The translations under genes were made by a program, and so were the position numbers. From NCBI RefSeq assembly GCF_000166055.1, contig NC_014664.1, positions 682,001-746,000 of the forward strand: DNA of 64,000 nt, written 5' to 3'. Below, piece after piece: positions 57,762 to 64,000 of this stretch. The DNA comes from Rhodomicrobium vannielii ATCC 17100. GTDB taxonomy: Bacteria; Pseudomonadota; Alphaproteobacteria; Rhizobiales; Rhodomicrobiaceae. The first letter of the stretch is position 1, and each line of letters starts with the position of its first letter. Below the pieces are notes generated by a model. It saw only the letters and a list, made by a program, of their open reading frames with translations, was not told where the DNA came from and did not search any database.

Positions 57762-59372
57762 ATGAAAGTGCCTTCCTCAAAGACCTCTACACCTTGCAAT
57801 CAATTGGCGGCGCCAGATCTCCAACGGGCATTGCTTCATAACGGGTCCGTGGCTGCTCTTTACGAACAGGCGATTCGCCGCGGCGAAGGTCAGGTGACGT
57901 CCACGGGCGCATTTGCCACCGTAACGGGGCTGCATACGGGCCGGTCCGCCGCCGACAAATTCGTCGTTCGGAATGCCGAGACGGAAGGCACCGTCTGGTG
58001 GGACAACTCGAAGGCGATCTCTACCGAGCAGTTCGATGTTCTTCACAAGGATTTTCTGGCTCACGCAGCCGAGAAAAATCTGTTCGTGCAGGATCTGTTC
58101 GGCGGCGCCTCCGAGGACCATCGCGTTTCGGTCCGCGTTTTCGCGGAGTATGCCTGGCACGCGTTGTTCATCGATCACCTTCTGATCAACCCGACCGCCG
58201 ATCAGCTTCGCGGCTTCACGCCGAAGCTCACGATCATCGATCTGCCGAGCTTCAAGGCCGATCCGGCGCGTCACGGCGTGCGCAGTGAAACGGTCATCGC
58301 CTGCGACTTTACGCGCGGCCTGATCCTTATCGGCGGCACATCCTATGCGGGCGAGATCAAGAAGTCCGTCTTCTCCTACCTCAACTACGTGCTGCCGCCG
58401 GAAGACGTGCTGCCGATGCACTGCTCCGTGAGCGAAGGCAGCGCGGGCGACGCGGCCGTGTTCTTCGGCCTGTCCGGCACGGGCAAGACGACGCTTTCCA
58501 CCGATCCGCTGCGCACCCTCATCGGCGACGACGAGCATGGCTGGTCGAAGAAGGGCCTCTACAATTTCGAGGGCGGTTGCTACGCGAAGGTCATCAAGCT
58601 TTCGGCCGAGAACGAGCCCGGCATCTACCACGCCGTGTCTCAGTGGGCGGCTGTGCTCGAAAACGTCGTGCTCGACAAGGATACCCGCGAGCCGAACTAC
58701 GCGAGCGAGGCGCTGACCGAGAACACGCGCGGCGCCTATCCCATCTCCTACGTTCCCGGCGCGAGCCTTGAAGGCATCGCTGGCCAGCCGAAGAACATCC
58801 TGATGCTCACGGCGGACGCTTTCGGCGTGCTGCCGCCCATCTCGAAGCTGACGCCCGGCCAGGCCGTCTTTCACTTCCTCTCGGGCTACACCGCGAAAGT
58901 GGCGGGTACCGAGAAGGGCGTGACGGAGCCGACCGCGACGTTCTCCACTTGCTTCGGCGCGCCGTTCATGTCGCGTCATCCCACCGTCTACGGCGACATG
59001 CTGCGCAAGCTCATCGCCGAGCACAAGGTCAATTGCTGGCTCGTGAACACGGGTTGGACGGGCGGCAAGTACGGCGTCGGCAAGCGCATGTCGCTGCCGG
59101 CGACGCGCGCGCTCGTGAACCTCGCGCTTTCGGGCGGCTTCGACGCCATCCAGTTCGAGCAGGATCCGGTGTTCGGCCTTCTCGTCCCGACCGAAGCGCC
59201 GGGTGTCGATACGCGCATTCTCAATCCGCGCGAAACCTGGGCCGACAAGGCCGAGTACGACGCCACCGCCAAAAAGCTCGTCGCGATGTTTGCTGAGAAC
59301 TTCAAGAAGTTCCAGCCGCTCGTCGAGGCCGACGTGTCCATGATCGCGCCCGCGCTCAAGGCCGCCGAGTAA
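57762..59372 (+). CDS. pckA: Phosphoenolpyruvate carboxykinase (ATP)
   Basis: 536 residues. Landmarks: [14 protein letters not shown], the PEPCK-specific MHCSVSEG and P-loop [36 protein letters not shown] and the C-terminal [20 protein letters not shown]. It converts oxaloacetate and ATP to PEP, the committed step of gluconeogenesis from TCA intermediates. Its position beside chvI-chvG is conserved in related bacteria and implies linked regulation. A hairpin pair follows the stop. Confidence 0.97.
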   Translation: MKVPSSKTSTPCNQLAAPDLQRALLHNGSVAALYEQAIRRGEGQVTSTGAFATVTGLHTGRSAADKFVVRNAETEGTVWWDNSKAISTEQFDVLHKDFLAHAAEKNLFVQDLFGGASEDHRVSVRVFAEYAWHALFIDHLLINPTADQLRGFTPKLTIIDLPSFKADPARHGVRSETVIACDFTRGLILIGGTSYAGEIKKSVFSYLNYVLPPEDVLPMHCSVSEGSAGDAAVFFGLSGTGKTTLSTDPLRTLIGDDEHGWSKKGLYNFEGGCYAKVIKLSAENEPGIYHAVSQWAAVLENVVLDKDTREPNYASEALTENTRGAYPISYVPGASLEGIAGQPKNILMLTADAFGVLPPISKLTPGQAVFHFLSGYTAKVAGTEKGVTEPTATFSTCFGAPFMSRHPTVYGDMLRKLIAEHKVNCWLVNTGWTGGKYGVGKRMSLPATRALVNLALSGGFDAIQFEQDPVFGLLVPTEAPGVDTRILNPRETWADKAEYDATAKKLVAMFAENFKKFQPLVEADVSMIAPALKAAE

Positions 59373-59377
59373 CATGT

Positions 59378-59448
59378 GCGAGCGCCGCTCTGGCGCTCGC
59401 CTAAAAGTTCACGCCCCGCGACTGGCCTCGGCCTTTGCGGGGTTTTTT
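59378..59448 (+). terminator. Tandem terminator hairpins after pckA
   Basis: First hairpin: GCGAGCGCC (59378-59386) and GGCGCTCGC (59392-59400), a nine-base perfect stem with a five-base loop. Second: CCCCGC (59414-59419) and GCGGGG (59437-59442), followed by six T. The second has the T-run typical of intrinsic termination. Confidence 0.85.
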
Positions 59449-59753
59449 ATGGGCGCGCGATGCGTCGCGCGGTTTGCCGTACGGGGCTTGCAGCACACCC
59501 GCGCGCCGCTCATCTCGCCAGCTTTCGTTACAATCCACACCGTTGCTTTCGGCCGAGTTCCCGCCTAAGCGTTTTTCGAGCGAAGCGGAATGCCGTCTCG
59601 CGTGGAAAATCGCGCCATATCGATGGGCGGGCGCCTTTCGATGAAACGCGAATGCTCCAAGACGGCTGGAAAGCGGGGCCGTTCCCGCAGGCATGACTTG
59701 ACAAAGGACGAGATCGCCCGCGATCGACTTCGCGCTGTGATCTTCGCAAACGC
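59449..59753. other. Gene-free region before the glycosyltransferase gene
   Basis: 305 bases; short open frames lack motifs. No clear promoter assigned. Confidence 0.4.
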
Positions 59754-61574
59754 ATGGAAGCGATCCCGGTCAGCGTTCCCCGTGCCGAAAACCACGCCTC
59801 GCGGCTAGCCGCCGTCGATGCGGCGGTCGCGCGCGGATTGCGTGCCCTCGCTTTTCGTCCCTATGCGGCCACGCTTGCGCTCGCGCTCCTTTGCGCCGTG
59901 CTCTTCTTGCCTGGCATCGCGTCACTTCCCGTTACCGACCGCGACGAGGCCCGCTTCGCGCAGGCCACGAAGCAGATGCTGGAGACGGGCGACTTCGTCG
60001 ACATCCACTTCCAGCAGGAGACGCGCTACAAGAAGCCCGTTGGCATCTACTGGCTGCAATCGGCGGCGGTGACGGCGGCCGAAAGCGCAGGCGCGACGCT
60101 CACCGATATCTGGGCTTATCGCATCCCGTCGTTTCTCGGCGCGCTCGGCGCGGTGCTCCTGACGTTCTGGGCGGCGCGGGGCATCTTCGGGCGAGAGACG
60201 GCGCTTGTAGCATCGGCGCTGTTCGCAACCTGCCTCACGATGTCGTTTGAAGCGCGCATCGCGAAGTCTGACGCGGCGCTCATCGCGGCCATCATGCTGG
60301 CCCAAGGCGCGCTGTTCCGCCTCTATATGGCGCGCGACCCGGCACGCACAGGCTGGCTCGCGGCGTTGTTCTGGATCGGGCTTGGCGTCGGCATCCTCAT
60401 CAAGGGACCGGTCGCGCCCGCGCTCTCCTTCATCACCGCAGCCGTGGTGCTGATTTTCGACAGCCGCCGCGCGTGGCTTCGGAACCTGCACTGGAAATGG
60501 GGCGTGCCGCTCCTTCTGCTGCTGACGCTACCGTGGTTCATCGCCATCGGCGTCTCCTCTGGCGGCGCGTTTTTCAAGGCATCGCTCGGGCAGGACTTCG
60601 CGGGCAAGCTCGCGAGCGGGCAGGAAAAGCACTGGGGACCGCCCGGCTTCTACTTCATCGCCTTCTGGTGGACGTTTTGGCCCGCCGTTCTGTTCGTGAC
60701 TGGCGGCGCTATTGGGTGGCTGTGGCGAACCAGGCGCGTTTCGCGTCGCGTCCTGTTCCTCTTGGCGTGGATCGTGCCGTGGTGGCTCATCATCGAGGCG
60801 ATTCCGACGAAGCTGCCGCATTACGCCCTGCCGTTGTATCCGGCCATAGCCATGGCCGCCGCGTTTGCCTTCCGCGAGGCGGCGCAGAGGGTGTCACGCG
60901 CGCGACTGAGCGCCGTTTTGTGGTGTTTCCTCGCGACCGCGCAGATCGTGCTGCTTCTCGGGCTTTCATGGATCGCCGAGGCGGAAAACCTTCCGCTGCT
61001 CGTCGCCATTCTTGTCACGCTTGCGGCAGCCTCGGTTTTCACGGCGGCCGCCGCGTGGGGAAGCTATTCCCGCGCGGCGTTGGCGGGTGCGGTGGTCTCG
61101 GCCGCGTTGTTCTACACAGCGGCGTTTCGTGTCGCGCTGCCGGGCCTTGAGCCGATCTGGATCACGAAGAGCGCAGCCGCGGCCGCCGAGCGCCTAGCCG
61201 GATGCGGAGAAGCGCCCGTCGCGTTCGGAGGCATCAGCGAGCCTAGCCTCGTCTTCATGAACGGCACCCGCACGATCCTAGGCGGCGTCCCCGGCTCGGC
61301 CGAAGCGCTTGCGTCGGGCGCCGCGCGACTGGCCTTCATCAACGGCAGCAAGCGCGACGTGTTCTAAAAGGTTTTCGAGGATAAGGCTGGTGCGGCACCG
61401 CGCATCCTCGGCTGCGTGGACGGCGTGAATATCAACGGACGCGGACCGACGCGCCTCTTCGTCTTCGCGCGGCCGGAGACTGCGGCGCTTCCCGCCTGCA
61501 TGCCGGTCCCCGAAACCGAATGCCGCGACAAACAGGCCGTGCGCTGGCGGCGGCTGTTCGATACGAAATTTTGA
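59754..61574 (+). pseudogene. ArnT-like (PMT family) glycosyltransferase with in-frame stop
   Basis: The first part, 59754-61367, encodes 537 residues of an ArnT/PMT-like polytopic enzyme: LPGIASLPVTDRDEARFAQATKQMLETGDFVDIHFQQETRYKKPVGIYWLQSAAV (donor-site Asp and Tyr-Lys-Lys-Pro), about ten to twelve helices, and a periplasmic C-terminal domain. At 61365-61367 a TAA falls in frame. The same frame then continues, without any shift, for 68 more codons, including RILGCVDGVNINGRGPTRLFVFAR, and ends at TGA 61572. Homologues in this family end with such a domain (a strand resembling V-x-G-x-N-Y-N-G). So the stop appears to truncate an otherwise intact gene, or is a read-through site. These enzymes move sugars from polyprenyl phosphate onto lipid A or proteins. 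Confidence 0.78.
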
Positions 61575-61644
61575 TCTTCCGCCCGTTTTTTGTTATCTTC
61601 ATATTTGGTTAAGATTTTAACGAGTTCTTTTCCGGGTAGGTTCC

Positions 61645-61986
61645 ATGAAACCGCTTATTGCCGCCGCATGCCTTTGTCTTTCCGCCGCAGCCTTCAACCC
61701 CGTCCCCGCCGCTTCCATCCCGCTTCAGTCCGCGCCCGCTCCGACAGCCTCGCAACCGCTCCTGAAGGTCGGCTGCAGCTATTATTATTATGTCGAGTGC
61801 GAGCACAGCACATGGCGCAGCCATCATCGCTGGGGCTCGCGCGCTGAATATCCGTCGCGCTGGCGCAGCCACTTCCGCTGGGGTTCCTACGCGGGCGACG
61901 ACCCGTGGCACAGCCGCGCGCGCAGCCACTATCGCCCCGGCTCATACCATCGCTACTGGGCTCCGCGTTACGACGATTGGGAGTGA
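61645..61986 (+). CDS. Small secreted Trp/His/Arg-rich repeat protein
   Basis: 113 residues. A clear signal peptide (about 1-23, ending PAAS) leads into a short cysteine/tyrosine segment (GCSYYYYVEC, two Cys seven residues apart) and then the repeats WRSHHRWGS (57-65) and WRSHFRWGS (73-81), followed by a related SHYRPGSYH unit. The composition (Trp, Arg, His, Tyr, Ser) is extreme and basic. It could be an envelope-associated or polysaccharide-binding protein, but no known family is recognised. It stands 70 bases after the glycosyltransferase frame and may share its transcript. Confidence 0.75.
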   Translation: MKPLIAAACLCLSAAAFNPVPAASIPLQSAPAPTASQPLLKVGCSYYYYVECEHSTWRSHHRWGSRAEYPSRWRSHFRWGSYAGDDPWHSRARSHYRPGSYHRYWAPRYDDWE

Positions 61987-62253
61987 TCGCGGTTCGTCCC
62001 ACATGGCGGCTTTGTCAAACTTCGCTACAATTTTCACGAAACCGCCATTGTTCGAACGCAACCGTGCCCCCCAACGGGGGCACCTTTCCCCTCCAAGCAG
62101 GAGCCGGTGCCGGTTCGCTTTCTCCGACCCCCCCAATGCCCAGAGCCCTCTGGCACCGGTGCCTGCTTGGCCTTTACGCCTTTCCCATAGCGAAAAGCGC
62201 TGCCGATGCTTAGGTTTCAGGCATCGATTCGGCAGGCTCGCACGGGAGACGGC

Positions 62254-63798
62254 ATGAGCGAAGACACCGACACCGGCATATTCGCCGGCAAAAGCGTTAA
62301 GCCGGAATATCTCAATTTCAAATTCGCCAACCGGCACGGCCTCATCACGGGCGCGACCGGCACCGGCAAGACCGTGACGCTGCAGATCCTCGCGGAGGGG
62401 TTTTCGCGCGCGGGCGTCCCGGTTTTCGCCGCCGACATCAAGGGCGACCTCTCCGGCATTGCGGCAGCAGGCGAGCCGAAGCCGTTTCTGGAAAAGCGCG
62501 CGAAGGAAATCGACCTCGACAACTACACTTTCGAGGCGTTCCCGACGATCTTCTGGGACTTGTTCGGCGAGCAGGGCACGCCGATCCGCGCCTCCATCGG
62601 CTCGCTCGGGCCGATGCTGCTGTCGCGGCTCATGGAACTGAACGAGACGCAGGAAGGCGTGCTGACCATCGCGTTCCGGCTCGCCTCCGACGAGGGCCTC
62701 CCGCTCAACGATCTCAGCGATCTGCGCTCCGTTATCGCGCTTGTCTCGGAGCGCGCGCAGGAGCTTTCGCAGCAATACGGCAATGTGTCGAAGACGTCAG
62801 TGGGTGCGATCCAGCGCCGCCTTCTGGTGCTCGACGAACAGAAGGCCGAGCTCTTCTTCGGCAAGCCGCAACTCGACATCGAAGATTTCATGCGGAAGGC
62901 ACCGGACGGCCGCGGCTTCATCAGCGTGCTCGCCGCCGACAAGCTGATGTCAACACCCCGGCTCTACTCGACGTTCCTTCTCTGGCTGATGACGGAGCTT
63001 TTCAACAAGCTCCCCGAAGTTGGCGACATCGCCAAGCCGAAGCTCGTCTTCTTCTTCGACGAGGCACATCTTCTCTTCAACGAAGCGCCCAAGGCGCTGC
63101 TGGAGCGAATCGAGCAGGTCACACGCCTCATTCGCTCGAAGGGCGTCGGCGTCTATTACATCACGCAAAACCCGCTCGACGTGCCGGATCGCGTGTCAAG
63201 CCAGCTCGGCAACCGCGTGCAGCATGGGCTTCGTGCCTTCAGCCCGCGCGAGCAGAAGGCCGTGCGCGCCGCCGCCGAAACCTTCCGCGCGAACCCGGCT
63301 TTCAACGCCGAAAAGGCGATCCTCGAACTCGGCACCGGCGAGGCGCTCGTCTCCTTTCTTGAGGGCAAGGGCGAGCCGTCCATCGTGCAGCGGACGTTGA
63401 TTCGCCCGCCGTCGTCGCGGCTCGGGCCGGTCACGCCGGAAGAGCGCAAGGCCGTGATCGAGGCGAGCCCCATCGCCGGAAAATATGACGAGGAAGAAAC
63501 AAGCGTCGCGCCAGCGAACGGCAGAATGCGCCGTGGCACCGACGCGCGCGCGGGCCAGGCGCGCAAAGACGACGACTACGAATGGGCGGGCGAGTTCCGC
63601 ATCCCGAAGAAGCCCGGGTCACCGGACGAACCGTTGCCGCGCGAGGACGATCCCGAGCCTGAACCGCAGCCGAAGGGGCGCGGGCGCGGCGGCGGCTACA
63701 GTCGCCAGACCTACGGCGAGGCGTTCGGCAAGTCGCTGCTGCGCTCGCTCGGCTCGGCGGCGGGGCGTATCCTTGAGCGCGTGCTGAGGCCGAAATAA
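62254..63798 (+). CDS. HerA-like ATPase (DUF853)
   Basis: 514 residues from the ATG at 62254 (GGAG upstream). Walker A TGATGTGKTVTLQ near residue 35, then VFAADIKGDLSGIA, LMELNETQEGVLTIAFRLA, the DUF853 middle part (AIQRRLLVLDEQKAELFFGKP), Walker B VFFFDEAHLLFNEAP, RSKGVGVYYITQNPLDVPDRVSSQLGNRVQHGLRAF, with an Arg finger. The C-terminal 90 residues are charged, Pro/Gly-rich and disordered-looking. It belongs to the FtsK-HerA superfamily, which translocates DNA; DUF853 proteins usually act without an attached nuclease. Its role here is unknown. Confidence 0.93.
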   Translation: MSEDTDTGIFAGKSVKPEYLNFKFANRHGLITGATGTGKTVTLQILAEGFSRAGVPVFAADIKGDLSGIAAAGEPKPFLEKRAKEIDLDNYTFEAFPTIFWDLFGEQGTPIRASIGSLGPMLLSRLMELNETQEGVLTIAFRLASDEGLPLNDLSDLRSVIALVSERAQELSQQYGNVSKTSVGAIQRRLLVLDEQKAELFFGKPQLDIEDFMRKAPDGRGFISVLAADKLMSTPRLYSTFLLWLMTELFNKLPEVGDIAKPKLVFFFDEAHLLFNEAPKALLERIEQVTRLIRSKGVGVYYITQNPLDVPDRVSSQLGNRVQHGLRAFSPREQKAVRAAAETFRANPAFNAEKAILELGTGEALVSFLEGKGEPSIVQRTLIRPPSSRLGPVTPEERKAVIEASPIAGKYDEEETSVAPANGRMRRGTDARAGQARKDDDYEWAGEFRIPKKPGSPDEPLPREDDPEPEPQPKGRGRGGGYSRQTYGEAFGKSLLRSLGSAAGRILERVLRPK

Positions 63799-63934
63799 CC
63801 CAGCTTACCAATTTCTCATTTGGGATCGTGGCGACAATCACCAGTTTTCTCGGATGCGCGCTTCGGCAGCTTGACTTTGCCGCCGAAGTGGTTACGTTCC
63901 TGCTTCGTTCTGTGATTTTTCGGGTGGCGTGGTG

Positions 63935-64000
63935 ATGGTTACGGGGATCAGAAGTTCCTTGCGATTGGCTTGTATCGCGATGGGCGCGGCTGCGCTGGCG
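63935..64000 (+). CDS. Start of an exported protein, 3' end outside window
   Basis: From the ATG at 63935 the frame is open to the edge, encoding 22 residues that begin MVTGIRSSLRLACIAMG and end AAALA: a basic N-region followed by a hydrophobic stretch, as in a signal peptide. The fragment is too short to name a family. Confidence 0.45.
   Translation, partial: MVTGIRSSLRLACIAMGAAALA

Overview
The window is chromosomal DNA of a GC-rich alphaproteobacterium, most likely Hyphomicrobiales (Rhizobiales). Evidence: the block chvI-chvG-hprK-EIIA(Man)-HPr beside pckA, a CarD regulator, a thioredoxin/TPR (YbbN-like)-LON-domain-Trm112 cluster, an ExoR-like Sel1 protein, Ku plus LigD, and short palindromic intergenic repeats of the kind scattered through Rhizobiales genomes. 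A Rhodomicrobium- or Hyphomicrobium-like genus is possible, but the sequence alone does not settle it. I see no prophage, insertion sequence or CRISPR array.

Layout. 1-0.6 kb: DsrE-like protein and TusA sulfurtransferase. 0.8-4.7 kb: a three-gene module that looks like a complete alpha-hydroxyketone quorum-sensing system of the Cqs/Lqs type (autoinducer synthase, six-helix sensor kinase, separate response regulator with an elongated receiver). 5.0-5.9 kb: a decayed HWE histidine kinase and tRNA-Ser(UGA). 6.1-8.5 kb: BtuB-like TonB receptor under a cobalamin riboswitch. 8.7-10 kb: small membrane protein and RNase PH. 10.2-13.6 kb: glycerate 2-kinase, DUF1036 protein, pyruvate kinase. 13.7-19.9 kb: nadC, DUF1499, coiled-coil protein, gap, ThiE-like protein, Sel1 protein, acetate-transporter-like protein. 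20.4-26.5 kb: rpmF, Nudix-like NAD regulator, carD, nuclease-like protein, membrane protein, GST, SDR. 26.8-30.7 kb: Ku and LigD (NHEJ). 30.7-36.1 kb: ExoR-like Sel1 protein, orphan AAA+ ATPase, atypical GH3-like exported protein. 36.2-39.5 kb: two divergent PepSY operons, one with cytochrome b561 and one with a two-component system. 39.9-42.6 kb: Trm112, LON-domain and thioredoxin/TPR proteins, acyltransferase. 42.9-53.0 kb: mdh-sucCD-sucAB-lpd, with a VapBC-type toxin-antitoxin pair wedged between sucC and sucD. 53.4-59.4 kb: HPr, EIIA, HprK, ChvG, ChvI and divergent pckA. 59.7-64 kb: ArnT-like transferase with an in-frame stop, a small repeat-bearing secreted protein, a HerA-like ATPase and the start of one more exported protein.

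How it fits together. Much of the window is central carbon metabolism (gap, pyk, glycerate kinase, mdh, 2-oxoglutarate dehydrogenase and succinyl-CoA synthetase, pckA) with matching control genes (regulatory PTS, ChvGI). The most unusual element is the AHK-type signalling module. Its synthase gene has its Shine-Dalgarno sequence inside a perfect inverted repeat and lies downstream of a TetR-type palindrome, which suggests control at both transcription and translation. Second is the toxin-antitoxin insertion in the suc operon, flanked by short direct repeats and ending three bases before sucD.
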